Below are positions 33,308 through 42,836 of a stretch of DNA of 64,000 nucleotides, piece by piece; the stretch's first letter is position 1, and each line of letters begins with the position of its first letter. Position numbers and translations under genes: made by a program. Location: assembly GCA_963729815.1 (NCBI GenBank), contig CAVSPU010000001.1, positions 1 through 64,000 of the forward strand, written 5' to 3'. The DNA comes from DAHUXN01 sp963729815 (lineage in GTDB: Bacteria; Acidobacteriota; Terriglobia; Acidiferrales; UBA7541). A model generated the notes under the pieces. That model saw only the letters and a list, made by a program, of their open reading frames with translations. It did no database searches and was not told where the DNA came from.

Positions 33308-33967
33308 TCAGCGCGCTGTCGCGCAGGCCGCTTTCCACTCCGAAAAGCTGCCTTCATGCAGCGTCACTTGAATGTCTTCGGCTTCCGAAGGCATGAAAGG
33401 CGAACCATTGGTCCGCAGCGTTCCATTGGGCAAAAAAGCGCGGGAAAGGGTCTTGCGATCGTCGCCAATCAACTCGCCCTGGCCCCAGTGGCCATACAGA
33501 TCGAAGCTTGGACGATCGTCCGGGCTGAACGTCCTGTATTTGTACATGTAAATGTGGATCGATTTTCCCAGCGAGTTGACGTAGTAGCCGAAGGGCATGC
33601 CGCCACCCAAATTCAGATAGAAGCTTTCTCCCTTCGGCGTGCAGAGACGAGCATTCCCCTTGACGGCGTCGGCGGGCACGATTGTGCCTCTGGTGTGCAT
33701 GTTCGGGTAAATCATCACATAAAGGAAATAATCTCCTGCTGTATTGGAATGCACCCGCCCCCAACCCTCCCAATACCCGAACGGATGAAAATTTCCGCCC
33801 ATGAAAAACGCCCACGGATTCAGGGCAACGTAAATCACGCCCACCGCGATCAGCAGGAGAAGCACGATGAACCACTGCTTCTTTCCGCTGAAGCGCGGCT
33901 TCGGCCGCTTAGGGACTTGCGCGGCCAGGTAATCTTTGATTGCTTGCGCTTCCTGTTCTGGCAGCAT
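33308..33967 (-). CDS. single-pass membrane protein of unknown function
   Basis: 219 residues. A cytoplasmic N-terminus with RPKPRFSGKKQ, one membrane helix (WFIVLLLLIAVGVIYVALNP), then a domain rich in Gly and aromatic residues (GGNFHPFGYWEGWGRVHSNT). I do not recognise it. It is 19 bp upstream of the M48-like gene and probably in one operon with it and lemA, suggesting a membrane complex of the three. Confidence 0.7.
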   Translation of the reverse strand: MLPEQEAQAIKDYLAAQVPKRPKPRFSGKKQWFIVLLLLIAVGVIYVALNPWAFFMGGNFHPFGYWEGWGRVHSNTAGDYFLYVMIYPNMHTRGTIVPADAVKGNARLCTPKGESFYLNLGGGMPFGYYVNSLGKSIHIYMYKYRTFSPDDRPSFDLYGHWGQGELIGDDRKTLSRAFLPNGTLRTNGSPFMPSEAEDIQVTLHEGSFSEWKAACATAR

Positions 33968-34072
33968 TCAAGTTCTCCCTTCGTTGAGTCCTTCGCCGAT
34001 GAATCCAAGGTGATGATGGAAACGCCGTACCTCAGGCAGTCCCGGCTCTTGGCTGGCCGCAAATCCAAGAGC

Positions 34073-34756
34073 CTACGGCTTGGTTACATTCGCTTCGTAA
34101 TGCTCTTTTTCCACCGTGCCGTCTTGGTTGTGCTGCTCCACGTCTAGGGAAAACTTCACCGGACATCCTTCCGGCGTTACCCAAGCCGTGCCTTTGATGA
34201 ATCCGCCCGCGCCGAGCACGCTTCGTATCAACGACGCATCAGCCGGCGTATCTTTTGAAGTATCGATCCTGTACTCGATGACTTGACCGTCGTTGATTTC
34301 CTGCGCGCCCGCGCGCACCGTTGCCGACGAGTTGTTCACCAGCGCAAACGTACTGGCCGGCAGCGGCCCGGTCAAAGTCATTACCGCCGTGTTCCAACTT
34401 GTGCCATCCGAACGCGCGCCATGAATCGAGTGCGTGCCTGAACTGTCGATGAACGTTCCGGCGATGGAATCCGGCGTTATTTCCGCTTCCCAATCCGCAT
34501 CGCTCAACCCAATTATTTTCTTTTTGTACGACCAATGAAACGGCGCCGGTGCGTTGCCAATGTGGATCGCCACGCACTTCAAATCAATTCCCGGATTGTC
34601 GCTGCCCGCTGCCGCGGAGGGCGCTCCCGCTGCTTGCTCCGGCTGTTGCATGCCCTTGCCCTGTTCTGCCGTGGGCAAGGTTGAGCCGCATCCCCAAAGC
34701 ACAATGAGCATCAACCCCGCCACTGCTGATGCACACAGTGAACGCATTCGGCTCAT
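34073..34756 (-). CDS. lipoprotein, paralogue of the protein at 42102-42797
   Basis: 227 residues. Signal with lipobox LIVLWGC (Cys near residue 23), then a Ala/Gly-rich spacer. The C-terminal half (EYRIDTSKDTP, KGTAWVTPEGCPVKFSLDVE, DGTVEKEHYEANVTK) closely parallels the protein at 42102 (GTAWVTSDTGCLVKYAIDLE, DGSVKKTHFEGDVTK). The family is not known to me. It is probably anchored in the outer membrane. Confidence 0.72.
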   Translation of the reverse strand: MSRMRSLCASAVAGLMLIVLWGCGSTLPTAEQGKGMQQPEQAAGAPSAAAGSDNPGIDLKCVAIHIGNAPAPFHWSYKKKIIGLSDADWEAEITPDSIAGTFIDSSGTHSIHGARSDGTSWNTAVMTLTGPLPASTFALVNNSSATVRAGAQEINDGQVIEYRIDTSKDTPADASLIRSVLGAGGFIKGTAWVTPEGCPVKFSLDVEQHNQDGTVEKEHYEANVTKP

Positions 34757-34816
34757 ATTCCTTAGGTCTCGAAGCTTAGCCGCGACGAGACTCCGCTGCC
34801 GCTTCGCCGCGGTTTC

Positions 34817-35377
34817 CTAGTTCATGTCCGCAGGACACGTTGCACCGATCCAGTTGCTGGTGTAATCCGCATGCATGTGCACTGATCCGCTGTTACCAAA
34901 AGGAGTGTTGCCGTTGAACGTCACATCCATCGCTCCTGTCAGGTGGCCCGAGTCCACCATGTGGAACTTGCCGTGTCCCTCGGCCGTCATGCCATTGCTC
35001 ACGTCGCACCCTGTGGCTTGCACGTCCACGTCGGTGCCGGTGGATTTCAGCACAGTCATGGAAGAACACTTGTATCCAGCCAACCCTTTGGCCCACTGAT
35101 TTTTGGACAACTGCTCCGGCTTGACGCAACTCTTGTACGTATGGGGAGTGGGATTTATCGCTGCCGCCATTTGTGGCGGAAGTCCGCTGTACTTCCCGGT
35201 CATAGTCGTTTGCCAGACGCCGGTCTTCATGTCCAGCGGCGTGAGCTGCGCGCTTGCCGCCTTCGCCGCGTCTGTCGTGGGCTTTCCCGATTGCGATTGC
35301 GCCAGTAGCACCGTAGCCGCAAGAGCGAGAGCCGCCAAACAAATCACTCCCACTGCAATTCCAAGTGTCTTTCGCAT
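34817..35377 (-). CDS. secreted DUF3617-type protein
   Basis: 186 residues from ATG 35377, six bases after AAGGAGG. Signal peptide (LGIAVGVICLAALALAATVL). The mature domain has DMKTGVWQTTMTGKYSGLPP, KSCVKPEQLSKNQWAKGLAG and KCSSMTVLKSTGTDVDVQAT, the DUF3617 pattern with conserved Cys. Function unknown, likely periplasmic. Another protein of this type lies at 42837. Confidence 0.75.
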   Translation of the reverse strand: MRKTLGIAVGVICLAALALAATVLLAQSQSGKPTTDAAKAASAQLTPLDMKTGVWQTTMTGKYSGLPPQMAAAINPTPHTYKSCVKPEQLSKNQWAKGLAGYKCSSMTVLKSTGTDVDVQATGCDVSNGMTAEGHGKFHMVDSGHLTGAMDVTFNGNTPFGNSGSVHMHADYTSNWIGATCPADMN

Positions 35378-35432
35378 TTCCATCCTCCTTAAAGTTATTG
35401 ATCGAACGAAAATCTATATCCCCCGATGGAAT

Positions 35433-35912
35433 TCAAATGCTCTTGGCAATCGCTGCCGCCAAATCTGTTGTCTGCTTTTCATTTGCAGAACTAATAGACA
35501 GGTAGAAACGGACCTTGCCCTTCAACACATGAATCGCACCCTGCGCGTCGATGTACGCCTCATCTCCGATCGCCGGCTTCGATTTGGGCCTGTACCAAAA
35601 CGCCAGCTTGTCGAATGTTTGCTTCGCCTCGGAAGGAGACGCATCCACGTACACGATGAATGTGACTGTGGCATTTGATTGTTTTTGTGAGCTGTACTCG
35701 CAATGCGAGCCCCATGGCTGGTTACCGTACGCTGGAGGCGCTTTGGTCTCTGCCGGTGCACCGAACGGCTGTCCAAGCACTTTTCCGATTTGCGCCGGAG
35801 TGAGCATCGAACAGCCACCCGCCGCCGGCGCCGCGGATGTTATGCGTGCCGTGCTGGCCGCGAAAATAAAGAGCGCTGTGAAAACTAGTGCTAACCGAAA
35901 TTTCGAATTCAT
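35433..35912 (-). CDS. small secreted protein, paralogue 1 of 3 (DUF3558-like)
   Basis: 159 residues with GGAGGAG before the ATG. Signal peptide ending AASTARITSAAPA. The mature part begins GGCSMLTPAQIGKVLGQPFG, shared in pattern with the next two genes (C-x-L-L/ML-T/S-x-x-Q-V/I-x-x-V-L-G). It resembles DUF3558-type extracellular lipoprotein domains, but without a lipobox. Part of a tandem set of three. Confidence 0.7.
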   Translation of the reverse strand: MNSKFRLALVFTALFIFAASTARITSAAPAAGGCSMLTPAQIGKVLGQPFGAPAETKAPPAYGNQPWGSHCEYSSQKQSNATVTFIVYVDASPSEAKQTFDKLAFWYRPKSKPAIGDEAYIDAQGAIHVLKGKVRFYLSISSANEKQTTDLAAAIAKSI

Positions 35913-35949
35913 CTTCTCCTCCTTGCGTGTTTGTTAATCCACTACGGAT

Positions 35950-36450
35950 TTACAGCCTGGCCAGAACATCCAAAGCCAGCGTTTTTTCCTTCGCTTTGAT
36001 CTCATCGATGGGGAAGCCGTATATCCGCAGATCAAATGCCGCATTCCCTTTCCTGAAAATCAGGCCAGTGCCGAACCCGGGCGTGGTGGCAAAAATGGCG
36101 TCATCACCTACGCCGGTAACCGGCTCTTTCGGAATACCCTGGATGGGTGTTTTGGCCCTGTTGAATCGCTCGACGGGGCTCGCGCTCCCCATTTGCGTAT
36201 AAATGTTCAACACAACTCTTTTGCGGTCCAGTCCCTTCTGACCCAGAACTTCCCACCCGCACATTGCGGTGCTCTTCGGCGATATCCTTTCACCCGGCCC
36301 AACCGACACACCGAGAACCGCGCTTACCTGAGCTGATGTAAGGAGCGAACACGCATCCGCCGGCGGTGCGGCGTATGCCGCTGATGAACCGCATAGACTG
36401 AAAACGAAGGAAACCATCAAAAACATCGCAAGTTTTGATTTCATACTCAT
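35950..36450 (-). CDS. small secreted protein, paralogue 2 of 3
   Basis: 166 residues from ATG 36450; an ATG at 36459 abuts the AAGGAGG site and is less likely. Signal peptide (KLAMFLMVSFVFSLCGSSA). The mature part starts DACSLLTSAQVSAVLGVSVG, almost the same as the following paralogue (DACKLLSAEQVSAVLGIRVN). Overlaps the upstream paralogue's stop by a few bases, so the set is translated together. Confidence 0.7.
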   Translation of the reverse strand: MSMKSKLAMFLMVSFVFSLCGSSAAYAAPPADACSLLTSAQVSAVLGVSVGPGERISPKSTAMCGWEVLGQKGLDRKRVVLNIYTQMGSASPVERFNRAKTPIQGIPKEPVTGVGDDAIFATTPGFGTGLIFRKGNAAFDLRIYGFPIDEIKAKEKTLALDVLARL

Positions 36451-36953
36451 ACTGGACATCCTCCTTGGAAGCGACCATTCGTCAGCGTTTCGAGCACACA
36501 GTCCGCTAGGATTTTCTCTTTGGTTTTAATCTGATCCGCCGAGAAGCCATATACGCGGATTTGAAGAATCGAACTCTCCTTTGGAACCTTAACCTCTCCA
36601 ACTTCTGGCATCGCCATGTAATAGTCACCGCGTCGGAAGCCGTCGGCGGGGATTTTTGTTACTTGCCCGGCCAGTTTTGCGGCATTGTAGGATCCTTGCG
36701 AAGGGCTCTGGAGCTCGAGCGCGACTCCCTTCTTGGTCTTGCCGACAAGGACAGGGGCAATCCACTGGCAGAGTTTGATGTTCGATGGGCTCGCAGGCCT
36801 GCCCTCATTCACCCTGATGCCAAGCACTGCACTGACTTGCTCCGCAGAGAGCAGCTTGCACGCATCCGGCGGCGCTGCGTGGGCGCGCCTCCCGCCGAGC
36901 GCAACAGCTAAGCACCCTGCGCTGATCGCCGCTATAGTAAACTTCCAGTTCAT
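36447..36953 (-). CDS. small secreted protein, paralogue 3 of 3
   Basis: 168 residues from ATG 36953, with GGAGAGAACGT before it; a longer reading runs into the upstream gene. Signal peptide (FTIAAISAGCLAVALGGRRA). The mature DACKLLSAEQVSAVLGI block and the RVYGFSADQIKTKEKILA tail repeat those of paralogue 2 (RIYGFPIDEIKAKEKTLA). Function unknown. Confidence 0.72.
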   Translation of the reverse strand: MNWKFTIAAISAGCLAVALGGRRAHAAPPDACKLLSAEQVSAVLGIRVNEGRPASPSNIKLCQWIAPVLVGKTKKGVALELQSPSQGSYNAAKLAGQVTKIPADGFRRGDYYMAMPEVGEVKVPKESSILQIRVYGFSADQIKTKEKILADCVLETLTNGRFQGGCPV

Positions 36954-36976
36954 ACGTTCTCTCCTCGGAACTCGCT

Positions 36977-39286
36977 TCACTTTGCCAGCGCAATCTCGAC
37001 GCGGCGATTCAAGAATCTTCCGTTTGCGGTTGCGTTATCAGCGACCGGGCGCGTCGCCCCAAATCCTTGTGGTTCGAGGCGATTCGCCGCGACGCCGTGG
37101 GCGGTCAGCCAGGAAACAACAGAAGCGGCGCGTGCTTTCGATAGCGGAATGTTCAGCCTGTCGGAGCCTTGGTTATCAGTGTGGCCGGCGATTATCCAGT
37201 TCGAGCCGGGGCGGCCGTTGATCAGGCCGAGAACGGCTTGCAGGGCCGGCAAGCTATCCGCTCGGAGCTTTGACGAGCCGGTGTCGAAGTGAATTCCATA
37301 GATTGTCGCAGTGCCGGTCTGGGCGATGGACTGCTCGAGCGCGGCGGTGCTTTCCTGATGCCGATGGAGCTGAATATCTGCATGTCCGCTTTGTCCTGCT
37401 GACAAATCCACGGGCACGGAATTTTCGTCGTATCCCGGCGCGTTTGCAGTTGCGATCACCAGCCCCGCCGGAAGACCTTTTAGCTCGCATTTCCCCTGTC
37501 GGTCTGTGGCGGTTGACGTGAGTCCCGCGGTGACCATCGCGCCGCCAAGCGGCTTGTGGGTGTCCGCATCCGTAACCGTCGCGGTGAGCGCGACCTGGTA
37601 CTTGAAGCTGTGCGGGTTCACCAAAATGCGGACGAAATCGACAGCATAGCCGTCCTGCACGCGCGTGGTCGGGTCATCGATCAACAGTTTGACTGTCCCT
37701 GACTTCACAATCGGCCAATACTCGGGCAGGAGTTTTAGCGTTAGCAGCTTCCCTATGGGACCGGTTTGATCGAGGGAATTAATCGCGTACTCGAATGTTG
37801 GAATGCGTGTGCCGTTCAAACTCACCTGAAACCGAGAGTGCAAAGGAACGGGTTGGAAATCATCGGCAAAGATCTGGACGACGATGTTGTTGATCTCGCT
37901 CGGCAACTGTCCCACGGGCAACACGATGGCAGTGGGCATCGTGAGTGCGCGGTCACGCGTGCATCGCGCGGCTGATTCTGGCTCAACTAAGAAGTACGTG
38001 GGCAGCCGGTTTTGCAAAGAGCTCGGCGCCAGGTCGCGTATGCTATCTGGCAAGTTCCTCAGGACGAATTTTTCAGTTAGGGCGCGCCTTACCGGGTCGC
38101 CGAGTACATTCGGCATCTGCTGCAAGGCGCCCTCCCGTATGTTGTAGCAGTCCCCGAGCGACGTACCGCTGTACCCGTCTCCGCCATCCGTATGCGTGAT
38201 GGATTCGAGCATGATCTGGTCCGGGTGCCCGGCAGTCTGTTGCACAATCATGTGGACCGGCATTGCGCTCGTCCCGACCATGATTCGGTCAGTTCCTGGT
38301 GGCGCTTGGGCTGGGATCTGATTGATGTTTGGCCAGGGATGCGGGGGCGTGGACTTCCCTGAAAACGGGTCAAACCCCGCGGGCCATCCAAATCCAAGAT
38401 TGTTGATGTCGCCCGTGCGTACGACGAGATCTGCCTCTGGCCCTCCAACGGTGCGTTCATATTCCAGCGCCCAGTCTTTGGCTTGGTTTCCTGTGGCCGC
38501 TACCGGCACAATCGGAGCTGGCTTGGGAAGCGGCGGAGGAATTAGCGCGGTATCCGCAGCCGCGATGGCGGCGGAAGGTCCAGGCGGAGAAGCAGAGGAG
38601 GAAGAGGAAGTGGCAGTGGAAGTCGAACCGGACCCAGCGCCAGCAGTGCCGGGAATCGCATTCAACGGATTCGCGCCACCTTGTTTTTGCGCGTTCTGCG
38701 CTATGGCATTTGCTGCCGCCGTCAACTCGTTTAGGCTCTTGTTGATGTCCGCCGCCGAAGGGCTATTTCCATTTTGCGTCCCGGATTTCCCAGACGACGC
38801 GAGATTCGCGAGGCTCTTTTCGAAATTCTGCGCCGCCTCCCTTTCCTGCGCTTTTTCCCGTGCATGCCGCGCCGCGCTGATGACACCCGCGACCACCGCC
38901 ACAATAACCACCAGCACGACAATTCCGCCGGCGATCAGAGCAATTTTGGGGATTCCTCCTGGTGATTTTGCCGCTGGCGTCGCTGCAGCTCCCTTCACCG
39001 CAGTCTGAAGCGCAGCTTTCCCCGCCACGCCTGAACTTGCTGCCGAAGCGCCAGCCGCCATGCTGCGGCTTATTCCCGCTGGCGCCGCTGCGCCAATCGA
39101 GGCGCCTACCACCGCTCCGCATTTCGTGCAGAACTTCGTCTCTGCGGCCAGCGTCGCGCCACACTTCGTGCAAAACCGCCGCGCTGCAGTTGGTCCCGCC
39201 GAATCTTCGCGCCCCGCTCCACACTTCGTGCAAAACGCATCGCGCTCCGTCAGTGCCGCTCCGCATTGCTTGCAGGAAATGCTCAT
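36977..39286 (-). CDS. zinc-ribbon / transmembrane / Ig-like / OmpA-domain fusion protein
   Basis: About 770 residues; ATG 39286 is better spaced from GGAGAG than ATG 39292. Two N-terminal zinc ribbons (Cys pairs at about 7/10, 21/24, 41/44, 55/58), one membrane helix (IALIAGGIVVLVVIVAVVAG), a Ser/Ala/Pro-rich linker, a large undefined middle domain, a carboxypeptidase-regulatory-like module (LTATVTDADTHKPLGGAMVT) and a C-terminal OmpA/peptidoglycan-binding domain (IAGHTDNQGSDRLNIPLSKA, RFLNRRVEIAL). The helix places zinc ribbons inside the cell and OmpA in the periplasm. The combination is unusual. Confidence 0.8.
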   Translation of the reverse strand: MSISCKQCGAALTERDAFCTKCGAGREDSAGPTAARRFCTKCGATLAAETKFCTKCGAVVGASIGAAAPAGISRSMAAGASAASSGVAGKAALQTAVKGAAATPAAKSPGGIPKIALIAGGIVVLVVIVAVVAGVISAARHAREKAQEREAAQNFEKSLANLASSGKSGTQNGNSPSAADINKSLNELTAAANAIAQNAQKQGGANPLNAIPGTAGAGSGSTSTATSSSSSASPPGPSAAIAAADTALIPPPLPKPAPIVPVAATGNQAKDWALEYERTVGGPEADLVVRTGDINNLGFGWPAGFDPFSGKSTPPHPWPNINQIPAQAPPGTDRIMVGTSAMPVHMIVQQTAGHPDQIMLESITHTDGGDGYSGTSLGDCYNIREGALQQMPNVLGDPVRRALTEKFVLRNLPDSIRDLAPSSLQNRLPTYFLVEPESAARCTRDRALTMPTAIVLPVGQLPSEINNIVVQIFADDFQPVPLHSRFQVSLNGTRIPTFEYAINSLDQTGPIGKLLTLKLLPEYWPIVKSGTVKLLIDDPTTRVQDGYAVDFVRILVNPHSFKYQVALTATVTDADTHKPLGGAMVTAGLTSTATDRQGKCELKGLPAGLVIATANAPGYDENSVPVDLSAGQSGHADIQLHRHQESTAALEQSIAQTGTATIYGIHFDTGSSKLRADSLPALQAVLGLINGRPGSNWIIAGHTDNQGSDRLNIPLSKARAASVVSWLTAHGVAANRLEPQGFGATRPVADNATANGRFLNRRVEIALAK

Positions 39287-41394
39287 CGCCATCTCTCTCC
39301 GCCGCTTACTTCTTGGGCATGCATCCCTGAATCGACGGGATTGCCGATACTCCCGTCTTCTTGAACACCTCGACTCCTTTGTCCGGCGGAATCGAACCGC
39401 TGATGGAGCCCAGCATCTCTTTGTCTATGCCTGCTTGAACTAAGTAGGTCTGGTAATACTGCTGGCAGGGAACCGGGCTTATCAGACCTGCGCCCATTAG
39501 GCCCTGGCCAGGCGTAAGCCACTGACGTGACCCACTGGACGTAAGCTGCGCCGGGAAGCTCGAAATAGTCGTCTTCCTCGGGGTACTTGATGTTGACGGT
39601 GTGCTTGCTCGCGTACGCCGCGCCCAACTGCGCTTCCAGACTGTCCGCTAAGTCTGCACCTTTCATATTCAACGCGCTTGGGAGCCGGTTGGCCAAAGCC
39701 CAAAGGAAGCTGTCGCTGCTGAGCGTCAACGCAAATTTCGGCGCATTGATGGCCACGACTGCCCCGTGCGCTGCTTTAGCCGATGACGTCGTGCTCGAAA
39801 TATCAGGTGTCGCGTCGAGAGAATTGTTCACCGCCGACGAGCCGTCTATTCCTCCTTCTCCTTTGTAAGTGATCTGGAAATGGCCCTGTGCAGCGGCCTT
39901 CTCTCCAAAGCCGGGCTTAAAAATAAAATTGGCGTAAATCTGAAAGAGAAAAGGAATGTCATCCGGGCTGTCCACCAGTCCGGAATACAAAGGGGCCATT
40001 CTCAGGCGCGATTCTCCAATGCCCTGGCCTGCGGCAGTCGTTTGGGCCATCCAGTCAACGTCTAGCGTGCCGTCAGTCGGAACCGTAAAGGTTGCTTGCT
40101 GCAGCTTGTCGCTATGAATCACCACGAGGAAGTTGTAGCCCCCGCTCACCTGGCCCTTGCCAATAACGCTGGCTGACAGCCCATTGTTTTCTTTGGACGC
40201 GGTGAAGGAATAGCTCGTCGCTGTGCCGCTCGTTGTGTATTTCCACGGCTGTTCTCCCGGGCTTTGCTCGTGATAGGGCTCGGCGATGTCCGCCCAAGGG
40301 TTGCCAGAACTGTTCGAGCCGCCTGGCTCCGTCGCAGTCTGTGGCGTTTCTTTGAGCATCTGCAGTGTCCCATCATTTATGAAATCCGTGAGCGCGGCGG
40401 AACTCACACCCACCGCAACCTCGGGTGAAGGAGTCTTTATCTTTTTGACCGCTCCAACCTTGAGGACGCCGAAATGCTTGAGGAACATGACGCTTCCCGC
40501 GGTCAGGCTGTCAGCGCAGGTGGAATCTTGAAGAACGACCACCTGCACGTCATGGCTCACGCCCACAATCGTCTTTGGATCGATCCGAATCGCGCTGCTG
40601 GTGTATCGGGATGGTTGGCCATTATTCTTGCCCACCGTAACCGGAGCGCTCGCGGAGGCTCCCTCCCACGTTGCCGTGATCTTTCCCGAAACAGGAGGAG
40701 CAGAAGGCGACATCGCGCACGGAGACACTGTTGAGGCTGTCGCTGTGAACTTCCCCGGTGCGCTCTGAACTTTTACGTTGGCAGGTATCTTCACTTTGCT
40801 ATTGCTGCTACTCAGAACGACCGTGGCTCCGTTCTTCGGAACGTGGCTCAACATCACCGCCCACGTCGAGGAGCTTCCCCAGTCCATGGCCCCGGTCGGT
40901 GTCTGAGCGAAGAACACCGTTACAGGATTCACAAGAAATGAACTTTTTCCCGAGGCTCCAGACCATGTGGCTGCGACGCTGACCTTTTTGGACGTCTTTA
41001 CATTCGTGGTTTTAACTGTAAATGTCGCCGAGGTCGCTCCCGCCGGGACTATCACGCAACTCGGCACGCTTGCAGGAACACTGCTTGTTGTGGTGACCGC
41101 GTGGCCGCACGGCACGAAAATGGGCGTTTTGCCCAGTCCGAGATGCACGGTTGCGCCGCCCGCCGGAGCTGCCTGGCTCAGTTTCACCTTTCCTTTGTTC
41201 GAATCCCCTCCAAACACGCCCGCGTCGCTCATGGTCACAGTAATTGTTACCGTTCCAGTTCCGGCGCCTCCTGCGCCGCCCGTTCCTCGCGCTCGAGCGG
41301 AAGGCGTGCTTTGCGCTATCAGCAGCGCGATTGTTCCAATCCCTGCGCGCCGCAACATCCGCGATAACCTTTGCTCACTTTTCGCACGCCACAT
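39283..41394 (-). pseudogene. large secreted repeat-domain protein with a frameshift near its C-terminus
   Basis: Start ATG 41394 with GGAGGA; longer readings overlap the upstream gene. Signal peptide, a Gly-rich start, then Ig-like repeats of the type GGATVHLGLGKTPIFVP, ATWSGASGKSSFLVNP and ATWEGASASAPVTVG, and a late domain ending VQWVTSVAYAWPG. After about 39505 this frame becomes low-quality (SSSRHRQRDAGLHQR), whereas another frame reads LMGAGLISPVPCQQYYQTYL and ends SIQGCMPKK at 39306. So a one-base indel disrupts the last 60 residues, or the assembly has an error. Function unknown; extracellular. Confidence 0.7.
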
Positions 41395-41477
41395 CGTTCG
41401 TCCTCCGATATTTCTCCAGCCCTGCCACCCGGCGCCTTCGCGATTGAAATTTCTCCGCAACCCGTCGCTCTTAAGAA

Positions 41478-42011
41478 TCACCCCACCTGCTTCGCTGCAA
41501 TGTCTCCAATCCACGGCAGCCGGTATTCGCGCTGGCTGTACGCCTGAAACATCAGGAAGAGCCAGAAGCAGAAAACCCCCAGCCAGATCAGCCAAGTTAG
41601 GGGCACATCAATCGAGAGAATCCAGAAGCCGGCAACACTTGTCAGAATTCCCCACAGAATGCCCCAAACGATCGCGAAAATGACGCACGCGACACTGAAA
41701 AGGATCGATTGCATCGCGTGAAAGCGCACGAACTTGTTGTTCTTGTACGGTTCGAGCACCAGGAACAAAATTCCCGTGATCAGCCCCAGCGCATACGAGA
41801 GCGCCGCCGCCAGGTTCATTGTCAGTCCCGCGCCGCCTGCAATCGTCCCGCTGGGCGCAGTGGTGCCAGCCGCAGCCGCCGCTGGACCACCCGCGACGGA
41901 ACTGCTCGTTGCGACAGACGCGCTGGCCTGGGTCTTGACAGGTTGTCCGCACGACCCACAGAACGCGCTGTCTTCCGCTACTGCTGCACCGCACTTTGTG
42001 CAATTCGCCAT
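41478..42011 (-). CDS. zinc-ribbon DUF4870-type membrane protein
   Basis: 177 residues. An N-terminal zinc ribbon (CTKCGAAVAEDSAFCGSCGQ), an Ala/Ser/Thr-rich linker, then the DUF4870 membrane domain: AALSYALGLITGILFLVLEP, NNKFVRFHAMQSILFS, and three further hydrophobic segments. The same zinc-ribbon-plus-linker style is found in the neighbouring OmpA fusion protein, suggesting related biology. Confidence 0.85.
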   Translation of the reverse strand: MANCTKCGAAVAEDSAFCGSCGQPVKTQASASVATSSSVAGGPAAAAAGTTAPSGTIAGGAGLTMNLAAALSYALGLITGILFLVLEPYKNNKFVRFHAMQSILFSVACVIFAIVWGILWGILTSVAGFWILSIDVPLTWLIWLGVFCFWLFLMFQAYSQREYRLPWIGDIAAKQVG

Positions 42012-42101
42012 CTCGAAACTCCTTTCGCCTTTTTTCGGAATCCGGGCCGATTGCCGTTTCTCAAACTGTTTTCGCCTTTCACTGACGCGTCCACGGCCGA
42101 A

Positions 42102-42797
42102 TTATTTTTTCGTGACGTCCCCCTCGAAATGCGTCTTCTTCACGCTCCCGTCGTTCTTGTCCTGCTCAAGATCGATCGCGTATTTCACCAGACATCCCGT
42201 ATCGCTCGTCACCCACGCCGTTCCCACGATTTTGTAATCCTTCACCGCCATCAGCGACTCGAACGTCGCCTTCTGCGACGCCGGCTCATTCGCGGTGTCA
42301 ATCGTGTATTCCAGCGCATTAAAACCGTCGACGCTCTGCTCGCCCGCGCTTCTTGCCGCGTCCTGCGCCGCCACCAGCTCACCATGCCAAGGCACCGGAC
42401 CCATCACCGCGAAATCCAGTTCCATTTCCGACATTTGCGCCCGCGCCAGATGCTTGGTTGTCGTGGTCGTCTGCCCGTTGCTCGTCTCGCGTCGTGTGTA
42501 GTCAACCGTCGCGGGCGTCACGTCCGCCACCACACTCGCCGCGTGGTTGTCCGAGGACGTCTCCGCAAACGACAGGTGCAAGGGCTCCGGTGGGTTCTTG
42601 ATCATCTGTTGCATGCACAAACTCGCGCCGGTCGGACTGAACTTGTTCGGATCCGGCCCGGCATTTGATTCCGCGCTGCTCGCGCTGCCTCCAGAAGTTC
42701 CGCCAACTCCTGATTTGCATCCGCACATCACGAGCGCTGCCGCTGCGATCGTGACGCAAAGCGTCTGGCGCACGAGCCCAAATTCCCTTCGCTTCAT
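42102..42797 (-). CDS. lipoprotein, paralogue of the protein at 34073-34756
   Basis: 231 residues from ATG 42797, preceded by GAAGGG. Lipobox LVMCGC near residue 26, then Gly/Ser-rich spacer. The C-terminal block (EYTIDTANEP, GTAWVTSDTGCLVKYAIDLE, DGSVKKTHFEGDVTK) matches that of 34073. Function unknown. Confidence 0.72.
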   Translation of the reverse strand: MKRREFGLVRQTLCVTIAAAALVMCGCKSGVGGTSGGSASSAESNAGPDPNKFSPTGASLCMQQMIKNPPEPLHLSFAETSSDNHAASVVADVTPATVDYTRRETSNGQTTTTTKHLARAQMSEMELDFAVMGPVPWHGELVAAQDAARSAGEQSVDGFNALEYTIDTANEPASQKATFESLMAVKDYKIVGTAWVTSDTGCLVKYAIDLEQDKNDGSVKKTHFEGDVTKK

Positions 42798-42836
42798 TTC
42801 GCACCCTTCCGCGCAAAAACTCATCGCGCGGCCCTC

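Noticed and set aside
33131..34147. 338-codon plus-strand frame over the M48-like and adjacent genes
   Set aside because: Runs antisense to two well supported genes and lacks any motif.
38322..39008. 228-codon antisense frame within the OmpA fusion gene
   Set aside because: Ala/Gly/Val-rich shadow of the low-complexity linker on the other strand.
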